Below, piece after piece: positions 43,897 to 53,041 of a DNA stretch of 64,000 nucleotides; the stretch's first letter is position 1; the number at the start of each line of letters is the position of its first letter. This stretch comes from Nitrospirillum iridis. Its GTDB lineage: Bacteria > Pseudomonadota > Alphaproteobacteria > Azospirillales > Azospirillaceae. The position numbers were made by a program, and so were the translations under genes. The stretch is from assembly GCF_014205765.1 (NCBI RefSeq), contig NZ_JACIIZ010000004.1:248001-312000 (forward strand). Direction: 5' to 3'. The notes under the pieces were generated by a model. The model made no database searches. It was not told the DNA's origin and saw nothing but the letters and a program-made list of their open reading frames with translations.

Positions 43897-44304
43897 ATGA
43901 ACTTATTTCGTATTTTAGTCACTTGCGCTGTTCTGGCGCTGCCCGCGACGGCGCTTGCCGATATCACGCCCGTCGGTCGTATGAACGTCAACGTGTCGCC
44001 CGCCAGCGGTTCTGTCGTCACTGTGCTGGCGCCGGCCAATAATGTCGGTGGCGCAATCATCCGCAATGCGAACATGAACATCGCTGGTGGCCAGATCGTG
44101 CTGATCGTCAGTCCGACCACGCCCACCAGCATCAAGGATGGGGCCATCCTGCTGATGGCCGAATCCGCGAACACCTCAACGGATGGCACGGCGGTTCTGC
44201 CGCGCGAGGCATATGTGCCGCCGGGGTATGGCATCTACGGCCTGGCGTCCACCAGCGTTTCCGTGAACTCCACCATCTGGGTCAATTTCGACGTCCAACA
44301 GTGA
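43897..44304 (+). CDS. Small exported protein of unknown function, copy 2
   Basis: 135 residues, 128 identical to copy 1; the seven changes are at residues 25, 29, 41, 62, 78, 83 and 89. Signal peptide and C terminus are unchanged. The promoter-like TATAAC and GAGAGGATA ribosome site are conserved, so both copies are probably expressed. Most changes are conservative, which suggests that both remain under selection, but this has not been measured. Confidence 0.8.
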   Translation: MNLFRILVTCAVLALPATALADITPVGRMNVNVSPASGSVVTVLAPANNVGGAIIRNANMNIAGGQIVLIVSPTTPTSIKDGAILLMAESANTSTDGTAVLPREAYVPPGYGIYGLASTSVSVNSTIWVNFDVQQ

Positions 44305-44308
44305 CCGG

Positions 44309-44343
44309 CATGGCGTGCGGCCCCATCCGGGCCGCACGCCATG
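44309..44343. terminator. Perfect 15-bp hairpin downstream of secreted protein copy 2
   Basis: CATGGCGTGCGGCCC pairs with GGGCCGCACGCCATG around the loop CATCC. It is a likely terminator of copy 2 and, read on the other strand, of the MBL operon, whose stop is next to it at 44347. The pair that differs from the copy 1 hairpin is compensated on both sides. Confidence 0.75.
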
Positions 44344-44346
44344 GAC

Positions 44347-45126
44347 TCACGCCATGTCGATGACTAACCCATCATAGGCCGGTTCCACCCCCGGCGGCAG
44401 GGTCGCCATCAGGGTGCGGTAGTCCATGGTGTGGTTCATGTGGGTCAGATAGGCGCGGCGCGGCTTCAGCCGTTCGATCCAGCTGAGCGCCATGTCCAGG
44501 TGGGCGTGCACCGGGTGGGGCTCGATGCGGGTGGCATCGACGATCCAGGTGTCCACGCCGGCCAGGACATCCCAGGCCTTCTCATCCAGATGCACCACGT
44601 CGGTGGAGTAGGCGAAATCACCGATGCGGAAACCCAGGCTGGGGAGCCGGCCATGGTCCTGGTGGAAGGGGATGAATGTCAGGTCGCCGATAGTGACGGG
44701 GCCGGTGATGGTGTGGGGCACCAGGCAGGGCCGGGGGAACCAGTCCGGGCGGTCCTGCGGCTTGAAGCAGTAGTCGAACCGTTCGACCAGCTGTTCCAGG
44801 TTCACCGTGTCGGCGTAGACCGGCAATGGCTTGCGGGTCAGCCAGTTGACCTGCCGCAGGTCGTCGATACCATGGGCATGGTCGGCATGGGCATGGGTGT
44901 AGACCACGGCGTCGATGCGGGTGACGTGCGCATCCAGCAATTGCTCCCGCATCTCCGGTCCGGTGTCGATCAGGACGGTGGTCGTCCCGCTCTCCACCAG
45001 GATGGAGGCGCGGCGGCGGCGGTTGCGCGGCTCATGGGGATCGCAGTCGCCCCAGACGTTGCCGATCATGGGCACGCCGCCAGAGCCGCCGCAGCCCAGG
45101 ACTCGGACCCGGAACGGCACCGTCAC
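44347..45126 (-). CDS. MBL-fold metallohydrolase (PhnP-like phosphodiesterase)
   Basis: 259 residues. Metal-binding motif YTHAHADHAHGIDDLR with HxHxDH, later His in VPHTITG, FIPFHQDHG and a final THMNHTMDY. The front RVLGCGGSGGVPMIGN is characteristic of the PhnP/YcbJ-like phosphodiesterase group in this operon position in alphaproteobacteria. Start lies 10 bases after the tatD stop, so it is the last gene of the dacA-tmk-holB-metG-tatD operon. Its 3' end was duplicated twice into the neighbouring region. Confidence 0.88.
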   Translation of the reverse strand: MTVPFRVRVLGCGGSGGVPMIGNVWGDCDPHEPRNRRRRASILVESGTTTVLIDTGPEMREQLLDAHVTRIDAVVYTHAHADHAHGIDDLRQVNWLTRKPLPVYADTVNLEQLVERFDYCFKPQDRPDWFPRPCLVPHTITGPVTIGDLTFIPFHQDHGRLPSLGFRIGDFAYSTDVVHLDEKAWDVLAGVDTWIVDATRIEPHPVHAHLDMALSWIERLKPRRAYLTHMNHTMDYRTLMATLPPGVEPAYDGLVIDMA

Positions 45127-45136
45127 AGCCCCCTCC

Positions 45137-45982
45137 TCATGCGGGGAGGTCCTTCACGAAGGTGCCGCACTCGGCCGGTGGGATGCGGTCGAACAGCGTC
45201 AGCATGGTGGCGCTGGTCTGGCGCGCCAGCTCGGCCGGGTCCATCCCCTTCACCTCCGCCAGCAGGCGGGCGGTGTGGGCGACGAAGGACGGTTCGTTGG
45301 TCTTGCCGCGCATGGGTACCGGCGCCAGGAAGGGCGCATCGGTTTCCACCAGCATGCGGTCCAGCGGCACTTCCTTGGCGAAGTCGCGCAACTCTTCGGA
45401 TTTCTTGAAGGTGACGATGCCGCTGAAGGAGATGTGCAGGCCCATCTCCAGCGCCTGGCGCCCCAGCTCGGGCGAGGAACTGAAACAGTGGAGCAGGCCG
45501 CGCAGATTGCCCTCGGATCCGCCCTCCTCCCGCAGGATGCGGACCATGTCCTCATCCGCGTCGCGGGTATGGATCACCACCGGCAGGCCGGTTTCGCGGG
45601 CTACGGTCAGGTGGGCGCGGAAGCTGGCTTCCTGCACTTCCTGCGGGCTCTTGTTGTAGTAATAGTCCAGACCCGTCTCACCCAGGCCCACCACCTTGGG
45701 GTACGCCGCCAGCTCGCGCAGCTTGTCGACGGAGCAGAGCTCCTGCTCCTCCAACGCCTGATGGGGGTGGACACCCACCGTGCACCAGACGTCGGGATAG
45801 GCCTGCGCCACGGCATGCACCTGGGGGAAGCGGCTGAGATGGGTGCAGATGGTCAGCATGGCGCCAACCCCGGCCGCCCGCGCCCGCTCCACCACCGCGT
45901 CGCGCTGTTCGGCGAAGTCGGGAAAATCCAGGTGGCAGTGGCTGTCGATCAGGAAAGGTTTCAGGGAAAGACCGTCCGGCAT
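45137..45982 (-). CDS. tatD: TatD-family metal-dependent DNase
   Basis: 281 residues. Metal ligands visible in DSHCHLDF, GETGLDYYY, VIHTRDAD, LLHCFSSS and VETDAPFLAP. 3'-5' exonuclease-type enzyme acting in DNA repair or D-aminoacyl-tRNA related hydrolysis in the family. The start ATG 45982 overlaps the metG stop (ATGA), so they are translationally coupled. Confidence 0.93.
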   Translation of the reverse strand: MPDGLSLKPFLIDSHCHLDFPDFAEQRDAVVERARAAGVGAMLTICTHLSRFPQVHAVAQAYPDVWCTVGVHPHQALEEQELCSVDKLRELAAYPKVVGLGETGLDYYYNKSPQEVQEASFRAHLTVARETGLPVVIHTRDADEDMVRILREEGGSEGNLRGLLHCFSSSPELGRQALEMGLHISFSGIVTFKKSEELRDFAKEVPLDRMLVETDAPFLAPVPMRGKTNEPSFVAHTARLLAEVKGMDPAELARQTSATMLTLFDRIPPAECGTFVKDLPA

Positions 45983-47538
45983 CAGGCCGCCCCCTCCGCT
46001 TCCTCGACATGGCGGGGGAACACGCCCTGCGGCGGCGGCAGGGGCGTGCCCGGCACCAGGGCCTGGTCCAGGTGGGCGAAGTCGCGGGCATCCTCCGGCA
46101 CGGCCAGCAGGTCCAGCACCTTGGCCATGGCGCCCGGCATGAAGGGCTGGGTCAGGATGGCGACACGGCGCACCGCTTCCGCCAGCACGTACAGCACGGT
46201 GGCCATGCGCGCCGGATCCGTCTTCTTCAGGGCCCAGGGGGCCTGCTCGTCGATGTAGCGGTTGGCATCGCCCACCACCACCCACAGGGCATCCAGCGCC
46301 TTGTGGAAGGCCTGCACGTCCAGTTCGGCGCGCAGGGTGGCCAGCAGGCCGCGGGCGGCGTCCAGCAGGGCGTTATCGGCTTCGGTGAACGGGCCGGGCG
46401 TGGGTACCACGGCGCCGCAGTTCTTCTGGATGATGGATAGGAAGCGCTGGGCCAGGTTGCCGTAGCCGTTGGCCAGTTCGCTGTTGATGCGGGTGACCAT
46501 GGCCCGGCGGGAGAAGTCACCGTCGTTGCCAAAGGGGATCTCGCGCATCAGGAAATAGCGCGTCTGGTCCAGGCCGTACTTCTCCAGCAACTCGGCGGGC
46601 GCCACCACGTTGCCCAGGGACTTGGACATCTTCTCCCCTTCAACCGTCCACCAGCCATGGGCGAACACGCGGGTGGGCGGCTGCAGGCCGGCGGCCATCA
46701 GAAAGGCCGGCCAATAGACGGTGTGGAAGCGCAGGATGTCCTTGCCCACCATGTGCATGGCGCCGGGCCAATACTGGGCGTAGGGCGTGCCCTCCCCCGT
46801 CTCGGGATAGCCGATGGCGGTGATGTAGTTGGTCAGCGCGTCCAGCCAGACATACATGATGTGCTTTTCATCGCCCGGGACGGGAATGCCCCAGTCGAAG
46901 GTGGTGCGGCTGACCGAGAGGTCTTTCAGCCCGCCCTTCACGAAGCTCATCACTTCATTGCGCTTACCGGGCGGGAGGATGAAGCTGGGGTTGGCCTCAT
47001 AGAAGGCCAGCAGGCGGTCGGTCCAGGCGCTGAGGCGGAAGAAATAGCTGAGCTCCTCCACCCATTCGCATTCGGCGCCGGTGGGCGCGAACTTGCGGCC
47101 CTGGTCGTCGGTGCGCAGCTCGTCCTCGCCGTAATAGGCCTCGTCACGGACGGAGTACCAACCGGCGTAGGAGCCCAGGTAGATTTCACCATTCTCGACC
47201 AGCGTGCGCCACAGCGCCTGGACGGAGGTGACGTGGCGCGGCTCCGTCGTGCGGATGAAATCGTCGTTGGAGATGTTCAGCAGGCCGGTCAGGTCGCGGA
47301 AGTTCTGCGACACCTTGTCGGTGAAGGCCTGCGGGTCGATGCCGGCGGCCTTGGCCGACTTCTCCACCTTCTGGCCGTGCTCGTCCGTGCCGGTCAGGAA
47401 CTTGACGTCAAAACCGTCCAGGCGCTTGAAGCGGGCCATCACGTCGCAGGCGATCGTCGTGTAAGCGTGGCCGATGTGCGGCACGTCGTTCACGTAATAG
47501 ATCGGCGTGGTGATGTAGAAGGGCGGGCGCCCGGACAT
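45982..47538 (-). CDS. metG: Methionyl-tRNA synthetase
   Basis: 518 residues. HIGH-type motif in PHIGHAYTT, the KMSKS signature in KMSKSLGNV, and the anticodon-binding helical domain with DEQAPWALKK. It lacks the C-terminal tRNA-binding extension found in E. coli and lacks the usual four-cysteine zinc knuckle, as in the MetG type 2 forms of alphaproteobacteria. The start is 68 bases after holB. Essential housekeeping gene. Confidence 0.96.
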   Translation of the reverse strand: MSGRPPFYITTPIYYVNDVPHIGHAYTTIACDVMARFKRLDGFDVKFLTGTDEHGQKVEKSAKAAGIDPQAFTDKVSQNFRDLTGLLNISNDDFIRTTEPRHVTSVQALWRTLVENGEIYLGSYAGWYSVRDEAYYGEDELRTDDQGRKFAPTGAECEWVEELSYFFRLSAWTDRLLAFYEANPSFILPPGKRNEVMSFVKGGLKDLSVSRTTFDWGIPVPGDEKHIMYVWLDALTNYITAIGYPETGEGTPYAQYWPGAMHMVGKDILRFHTVYWPAFLMAAGLQPPTRVFAHGWWTVEGEKMSKSLGNVVAPAELLEKYGLDQTRYFLMREIPFGNDGDFSRRAMVTRINSELANGYGNLAQRFLSIIQKNCGAVVPTPGPFTEADNALLDAARGLLATLRAELDVQAFHKALDALWVVVGDANRYIDEQAPWALKKTDPARMATVLYVLAEAVRRVAILTQPFMPGAMAKVLDLLAVPEDARDFAHLDQALVPGTPLPPPQGVFPRHVEEAEGAA

Positions 47539-47606
47539 GGCAACTTCTCCGGCTTTGCAGGCTGTCAGAATATCATTTGGGGCACGGACGCCCCGTTGTC
47601 AGCGCC

Positions 47607-48725
47607 TCAGGACGCCGCCGCCTCGATCGTGCGCAGCGCGCTCAACATCACCTGCTTGCGATCGAGATTGGCGCCTTCCGCCTTGGCGAACAGGCGGTTA
47701 ACGTTGTCCCATACCTCCATCCAGCGATCAAGCGCACGATCCCGGCGCGCGGCGAAGGACAGACGTTCCATCAGCGCCGCCTCGCCCTCCACGATTTCAG
47801 CCGCCGCCTGACCCCGGGCCAGCGCGCGGTTGAAGCGGGCCAGCCACCACAGCAGCAGGTCGGTGGTGGTCTCCCATACCGTGTCCTGGCCGGAGCGCGC
47901 CACCTGGTCGGCCAAGGCGTGGGCGGCGGCCAGGTCCAGGCGCGGCAGGGTGTCCAGCACCCCCAGCAGCACGCGGTAGAGATCCAGCCCGCCGGCGGCG
48001 GCCAGGTCCAGGCCCCGGCCGATGCTGCCATCCGACAGGGTGGTCAGGGCGGCGGCGTCCGCCATCTCCAGGTCCGGCATCATGCGGTTGACCAGGCTGC
48101 GCACCGTGGTGGTGGGCAGCGGTTCCAGCATCAGGGTGCGGGTGCGCGAGCGGATGGTGGGCAGCAGCGCGCCCGGATTGTCGGCCACCAGCAGGATCAG
48201 GGCCCGGGGCGGCGGCTCCTCCAGGATTTTCAGGATGGCGTTCTGGCCGCTGGGGTTCATCTGGTCGGCGCCGTCAACGACGACGATGCGCCAGCCACCT
48301 TCCGCCGCCGTCAAGCGCAGGAAGGGGGCGATGCGCCGCACCTCCTCCACCGGCAGGTCGCGCTTGAAGCGCTTGCGCTTCTCATCCCAGGTGCGCTGGA
48401 TGGTCAGCAGGTCGCCGTGCGCGCCGGCGGCCACCCGCCGCGCGGTGGGGTTTTCGGGCGAGACGTAGAGGCTGGTGGGTGGCGGGGGGGCGCCGAACAG
48501 TCCGTCTTCCTGCCGCTCCGCCCCGCCTGTCAGCAGGAAGCGGGCGAAGCGATAGGCCAGCGTGGCCTTGCCGATGCCAGGTGGGCCGCCGATCATCCAG
48601 CCATGGTGCAGTCGCCCGCCGGTGGCCGCCTTCAGCAGCGTCTGCTCCGCCGCCGCGTGGCCCATCAGATCATGGGTGGCGATGGGGGTGGGCACGCTCT
48701 CGCGGTCGAAGGCTGGCGCGGCCAT
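47607..48725 (-). CDS. holB: DNA polymerase III subunit delta-prime
   Basis: 372 residues. AAA+ clamp-loader subunit with GGPPGIGKATLAYRF (Walker A form), Walker B-like IVVVDGADQMN and sensor 1 region LILLVADNPG, followed by an arginine-rich SRTRTL motif. It binds with delta and gamma/tau to load the sliding clamp. The start overlaps the tmk stop (ATGA). The tmk-holB pairing is typical. Confidence 0.94.
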   Translation of the reverse strand: MAAPAFDRESVPTPIATHDLMGHAAAEQTLLKAATGGRLHHGWMIGGPPGIGKATLAYRFARFLLTGGAERQEDGLFGAPPPPTSLYVSPENPTARRVAAGAHGDLLTIQRTWDEKRKRFKRDLPVEEVRRIAPFLRLTAAEGGWRIVVVDGADQMNPSGQNAILKILEEPPPRALILLVADNPGALLPTIRSRTRTLMLEPLPTTTVRSLVNRMMPDLEMADAAALTTLSDGSIGRGLDLAAAGGLDLYRVLLGVLDTLPRLDLAAAHALADQVARSGQDTVWETTTDLLLWWLARFNRALARGQAAAEIVEGEAALMERLSFAARRDRALDRWMEVWDNVNRLFAKAEGANLDRKQVMLSALRTIEAAAS

Positions 48726-49363
48726 CAGGCGGCCCCCCGCAAGAGCCGCCCGGCCACCGCGTCGAGGAGGCGGGCGTGCACCGTCGCGATGTCGCCGGTG
48801 GCGTCAATGATGGCGCAGCGGCCGGGATCGTGGGCGGCGATGTCCAGGAAGCCCCGGCGCAAACGTTCATGGAAGGCCATGCCCATGCGCTCATAGCGGT
48901 CTTCCAGGCCAGGCCGGGTGCCGGCACGGGCCAGACCGGCCTCCACCGGCAGATCCAGCACCAGGGTCAGGTCGGGCATGAGGTTGCCGGTGGACAGGCG
49001 GTGCAACTCGGCCAGGATGCCCCGGTCCACACCCATGGCGTAGCCCTGATAGGCCACCGTGCTGTCGACATAGCGGTCGCACAGCACCCAGGCCCCCCGG
49101 GACAGGGCTGGGCGGACCAGCGCTTCGACATTCTCATGCCGGGCGGCGTTGTGCAGCAGCGCCTCCGTCAGGCGCTGCCAGGGCGTGTCACCGGCGACCA
49201 GCAGGCCGCGGATGGATGCCGCGCCATCGGATCCGCCGCCCGGCTCCCGCGTGGTCACCACCTCCACGCCCCGGTCGGCCAGGGCCTGGGCCAGCAGGCG
49301 GATCTGGGTGGACTTGCCCGCCCCCTCCCCGCCTTCCAGGGTGATGAACCGACCGGTCGCCAT
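48725..49363 (-). CDS. tmk: Thymidylate kinase
   Basis: 212 residues. Walker A EGGEGAGKSTQ, catalytic DRY region CDRYVDSTVAYQG, and the TREPGGG P-loop-adjacent motif. It phosphorylates dTMP to dTDP. Overlaps holB by the ATGA junction and follows dacA by 9 bases. Complete. Confidence 0.96.
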   Translation of the reverse strand: MATGRFITLEGGEGAGKSTQIRLLAQALADRGVEVVTTREPGGGSDGAASIRGLLVAGDTPWQRLTEALLHNAARHENVEALVRPALSRGAWVLCDRYVDSTVAYQGYAMGVDRGILAELHRLSTGNLMPDLTLVLDLPVEAGLARAGTRPGLEDRYERMGMAFHERLRRGFLDIAAHDPGRCAIIDATGDIATVHARLLDAVAGRLLRGAA

Positions 49364-49371
49364 CAGGTCCC

Positions 49372-50547
49372 TCAGCTGCCGAAGATCATGCGGTGCAGGC
49401 CGGCGCCCATGCGGCCGAACAGGCCCAGCCGCGGCACGTCGTTGGCTGCCACCAGGGGGATTTCCACCGTCTGCAGATCGGGCGCCGTCACCTTCAGCGT
49501 GGCGACGACGCTGCCCTTGGCGACCGGTGCCGCCAGCGGCAACTGGCTTTCCACGGCCACCTTCATGGCGCGGCGCTGTTCATTGGTCAGGGTGATCTTG
49601 AGGCCGTCGGCGACGGTCACGGGCACGGTGGCGGCGGTGCCGAGCGACACCGGCAGGGTGTCAACCGTCTCGCCGGGCTTGAACAGGGCGTAGTCATCGA
49701 ACTCATGGAAACCCCATTCCAGCAGGCGGGCCGGCTCATCCGCGCGGCTCTGCATGCTGGTCAGGCCGTTGACCACCAGCACCAGCCGGCGGTCACCGCG
49801 CTTGGCCGACGCGATCAGGCCGTAGCCGCCGGCCTCGGTATGGCCGGTCTTCAGGCCGTCCACGCCCATGCCACGGTACAGCAGGGGGTTGCGATTGCCC
49901 TGCTTGATCTTGTTGTAGGTGAACTCCAGCTCCGAGAAATAATGATAGTACTCGGGGAAGTCGTGGATGGTGTGGATGGCCAGGATGGCCAGGTCGTGCG
50001 CCGTGGAATAGTGATTGGCGTCCGGCAGGCCGGCGGCGTTGGTGAAGTTGCTGTCCTTCATGCCCATGTCGTGGGCGCGCTTGGTCATGTTGCGGCAGAA
50101 GGCTTCCTCCGTGCCGCCCAGGCCTTCCGCCAGCACGATGGTCGCGTCGTTGCCGGACTGCACCAACACGCCGCGGATCAGGTCCTCCACCTTCACGTTG
50201 GCGCCCAGCGGCAGATACATGGTGGAGCCTTCGGTCTTGGCCCCGCCCAGGTCCCAGGCGCGCCGGCTGACCGGCAGACTATCCTCCAGCGACAGCTTGC
50301 CGTTCTTCAGCCGGTCGAAGACCATGTACATGGTCATCACCTTGCTCATCGACGACGTCGGCATGTGCTGATCGGCGTTCTTGGCGAACAGGACGGTGCC
50401 GGTGTCGGCATCCATCAGGATGGCCTGGCGGGCCTCGGTGTCGATGGTGGCGGCGGAGGCCGCCGTGCCCAAAAGGCCGCTCAACAGCCCCAAGGCCAGG
50501 GCCATCCGCCTGACGGCGCCGCGTGTCGCCAAAACCTTCAATTCCAT
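49372..50547 (-). CDS. dacA: D-alanyl-D-alanine carboxypeptidase (PBP5/6 type)
   Basis: 391 residues. Signal peptide (about 1-32). Active-site SxxK in SSMSK (S66, K69), SGN at about 131-133, and KTG in DGLKTGHT at about 231. The C-terminal PBP5 domain (about 290-375) and a terminal amphipathic helix for membrane attachment follow. It trims peptidoglycan stem peptides. It precedes tmk by 9 bases and follows rlpA with 191 bases between. Confidence 0.95.
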   Translation of the reverse strand: MELKVLATRGAVRRMALALGLLSGLLGTAASAATIDTEARQAILMDADTGTVLFAKNADQHMPTSSMSKVMTMYMVFDRLKNGKLSLEDSLPVSRRAWDLGGAKTEGSTMYLPLGANVKVEDLIRGVLVQSGNDATIVLAEGLGGTEEAFCRNMTKRAHDMGMKDSNFTNAAGLPDANHYSTAHDLAILAIHTIHDFPEYYHYFSELEFTYNKIKQGNRNPLLYRGMGVDGLKTGHTEAGGYGLIASAKRGDRRLVLVVNGLTSMQSRADEPARLLEWGFHEFDDYALFKPGETVDTLPVSLGTAATVPVTVADGLKITLTNEQRRAMKVAVESQLPLAAPVAKGSVVATLKVTAPDLQTVEIPLVAANDVPRLGLFGRMGAGLHRMIFGS

Positions 50548-50738
50548 GTCTCTTCTATCCCGACTACGTGTCCGATAGCTCTAATAGCCTTAAAGCACGG
50601 CGGGGCACTGATGCCCCATGAACGGCCGCCATACCAGTCTCCAGACGGCCTATGGCCAAAATGTCCCACAGCCGGCGGCACTCCCAGGGGCGTGGGCCCG
50701 GCGATAGGGTGCGGCGGCGGGTGGGGGCATTTCAAGCC

Positions 50739-51830
50739 TTACTCGACGATCACCCGGGCGCCATTGTTGCCGGCCGCCACCACCTGGTCCAGCACCTGGT
50801 CGGCCTGTTCCGGCGTGTCCAGCGGCCCGACGCGGACCCGGAAGAACTGCGTTCCCCCCACCATGGTGGGCGCCAGGAAGGACGGCCCGATACTGGCCAG
50901 GCGCGCGCGCAGCTTGTTGGCGTTGTCGTACAGGGTGAAAGAGCCCGCCTGCACATAGATGCGCTTCACGCCCGGCGTCACCGCCACCTGCTGCACCACC
51001 GGTGCCGGCATGAAGCGGCCGTCGGGCTCGGTCGTGCCGGGGATGGTGGTGGGGGCCGCCACGGTGCGTGCCGGCGGCACCGGCTTGGCCGGCGGCAGGG
51101 ACTGACCCTGTACCGTCACGCTGGGGCGCGGGGCGGCCTTGGGCACGGGGCTGCCGTCCGCCATGGTGGTGGGCACGGGCGCGCTGGCCGCCGGTTCGTT
51201 CAGCGCCACCTGGCTGCCGCCGGCCTGCATGGCGGCGGCGGCGATGGCGCGGCTTTCATCGGCCAGGATCTGCACGCGCACCTTGGCCGTACCCTGTTGC
51301 TCCATGCCGAGCAGTTGGGCGGACCGGCGCGACAGGTCGATGATACGGCCGGCGGCGAAGGGGCCGCGGTCGTTGATGCGCACGACGATGGAGCGGCCGT
51401 TGTCCAGGTTGGTGACCCGCACCAGACTGGGCATGGGCAAGGTTTGGTGGGCGGCCGTCAGTTCGTTCTGGTCGAAGGTTTCGCCGTTGGCGGTACGTTC
51501 CTGATGGAAGCCCGGCCCATACCAACTGGCGATGCCGGTCTGGTCATAATCATAGTCGGCGCGCGGATAGTACCAGATGCCGCCGATCTGATAGGGGTTG
51601 CCCACCTTGTAGGTCGGCTGTCCGGTGGCGGCCGCGCTGGGCGTCGGCGTCTTGACGGCGGCGGCGGGGCCGGGCGCCTCCTGCTTGTGGGCGCAGCCGG
51701 CCATCAGCAAGGCGCCCAGCGACAAGCCGGCCAGCGCCCCGGTCTTCCAGGGGGACCTGTTTGTCGATTCGTTGGCGGCGATGGCCGTCGCCGTCCGCCT
51801 CACCAGATTTGCCCGGCTCATCACTTGCAC
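50739..51830 (-). CDS. rlpA: RlpA-family septal ring lytic transglycosylase with SPOR domain
   Basis: 363 residues. Lipobox in LLMAGC (about 39-44). Double-psi beta-barrel domain (about 90-185) with TGIASWYGPGFH and IVVRINDRGPF, and a C-terminal SPOR domain (about 290-360) with KRIYVQAGSFTLYDNA that binds denuded glycan strands at the septum. Proline/Ala-rich linker between. Start at 51830 or 51821. Peptidoglycan-hydrolase neighbours support the call. Confidence 0.92.
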   Translation of the reverse strand: MQVMSRANLVRRTATAIAANESTNRSPWKTGALAGLSLGALLMAGCAHKQEAPGPAAAVKTPTPSAAATGQPTYKVGNPYQIGGIWYYPRADYDYDQTGIASWYGPGFHQERTANGETFDQNELTAAHQTLPMPSLVRVTNLDNGRSIVVRINDRGPFAAGRIIDLSRRSAQLLGMEQQGTAKVRVQILADESRAIAAAAMQAGGSQVALNEPAASAPVPTTMADGSPVPKAAPRPSVTVQGQSLPPAKPVPPARTVAAPTTIPGTTEPDGRFMPAPVVQQVAVTPGVKRIYVQAGSFTLYDNANKLRARLASIGPSFLAPTMVGGTQFFRVRVGPLDTPEQADQVLDQVVAAGNNGARVIVE

Positions 51831-51864
51831 ACCGCTATGGATTGTGGTCGCACCCTACAACAAC

Positions 51865-52986
51865 TCACAGTGCCGCGCCAAGTTGATCGGCCAGCAAACC
51901 AACGGTGGTCGCAAAATAAGTCGACCGGTTCCAGTTCATGATGGTGCGGTAGTTGTCATAGACCAGGAAGGCCCGTCCGTCCGGGCCGTCCGGGATGACC
52001 AGCGAGGCCGACAGGGCGCGGGCGGGCAACGGCTTGCCTTCCAGCGTGCGCACGCCCGCCTTGGCCCATTCCCCGAGGGTACGCTTCTTGTCCAGGCCCG
52101 CTGCGGCGGCGGCGTCCAGTCCCTTCGCGGGCAGCTTCACCTCCCTGCCCCAACTCGTGCCGGCGTCCCAGCCCACGGTGGACAGGTAGTTGGCGGCGGA
52201 GGCCAGCACATCCGGCGTCCTGGTCCAGATGTCGCGGCGACCGCAACCGTCGAAATCCTGGGCGAACTTGAAGAAGGCGCTGGGCATGAACTGCACCTGC
52301 CCCATGGCGCCGGCCCAGGAGCCTTTCATGGTGGCGGGGTCGACCTTGTCCTCCTCGACGATGCGCAGGGCCTGGATCAGTTCCTTGCGGAAATAGGCCG
52401 GGCGGCGGCCGTCATGGGCCAGCGTCGCCAGGGCGTCGATGATGCGGAATCCCCCGGTGATCTTGCCGTAATTGGTCTCCAGGCCCCACAGCGCCACGAT
52501 GTATTGCGGTTGCACATGGTACTTGGCGCTGACCTGGGCCAGCAGCGCCGCGTTTTGGCGCATCAGCTCCCGCCCCTTCTCCACCCGATCCTTGCTGAGC
52601 ACGCGACCGGCATATGTGGCGAAGGTGACGGTACCCTCAGGCTGCTTGCGGTCCAGGTCGATGACGCGCGGCAGCTCCTGCACATTGCCCAGCGCCGCGT
52701 CCAACGTCGCCTTGCTGATGCCCTGGGCCATGGCCTCCTGGCGCACGCCGTCCAGCCAGCGGGCGAAATCCGCCTGTTGTTCCGGGGTGATGACGGTGGG
52801 CGGGGGGACCACCGGGGGCTTGTCCACCATGACCGTGGCCGCTGGCGGTGCTGCGACGGGTGACCCGGCGGCGGCCGGCGGCCCCCCGGCGCAGCCCGTC
52901 AACAGCAGTGCCGACAGCAGGCCGATGCCGATGCTGCGGGACGGAAGGGGGCGGCTGAAGGCGGACCGGAAAGGGATGGAGGGCAC
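51865..52986 (-). CDS. MltB-family lytic murein transglycosylase, lipoprotein
   Basis: About 373 residues. GTG start at 52986 with AAGGAA upstream, then signal sequence and lipobox LLLTGC (about 24-29). The lytic domain has ALWGLETNYGKITG, which carries the catalytic Glu, and MGQVQFMPSAF and RRDIWTRTPDVLASAANYL, as in MltB. The frame is open upstream to 53259, but that part overlaps the next gene. It cleaves glycan strands to anhydromuropeptides. Confidence 0.9.
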   Translation of the reverse strand: MPSIPFRSAFSRPLPSRSIGIGLLSALLLTGCAGGPPAAAGSPVAAPPAATVMVDKPPVVPPPTVITPEQQADFARWLDGVRQEAMAQGISKATLDAALGNVQELPRVIDLDRKQPEGTVTFATYAGRVLSKDRVEKGRELMRQNAALLAQVSAKYHVQPQYIVALWGLETNYGKITGGFRIIDALATLAHDGRRPAYFRKELIQALRIVEEDKVDPATMKGSWAGAMGQVQFMPSAFFKFAQDFDGCGRRDIWTRTPDVLASAANYLSTVGWDAGTSWGREVKLPAKGLDAAAAAGLDKKRTLGEWAKAGVRTLEGKPLPARALSASLVIPDGPDGRAFLVYDNYRTIMNWNRSTYFATTVGLLADQLGAAL

Positions 52987-53041
52987 GGGGGCGGGTTCCT
53001 TGAAGGCGGGCGGATGGTCGTCAGCGGAATTAGAAACGGGA

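Larger units (their letters stand above)
43117..44346. repeat. Tandem duplication, two units of about 615 bp
   Basis: Unit 1 (about 43117-43732) and unit 2 (about 43733-44346) each contain a fragment of the MBL gene 3' end, a promoter-like region, a 135-codon gene and an inverted repeat. Gene starts are 616 bases apart. The unit is followed by the intact MBL gene. The two proteins are identical at 128 of 135 positions by my count. Confidence 0.85.

Noticed and set aside
50602-50617. Short hairpin GGGGCACTGATGCCCC after rlpA
   Set aside because: Six-pair stem without a T run. Similar short inverted repeats occur at 47579-47594 and 53812-53826, so it is probably chance in GC-rich DNA.
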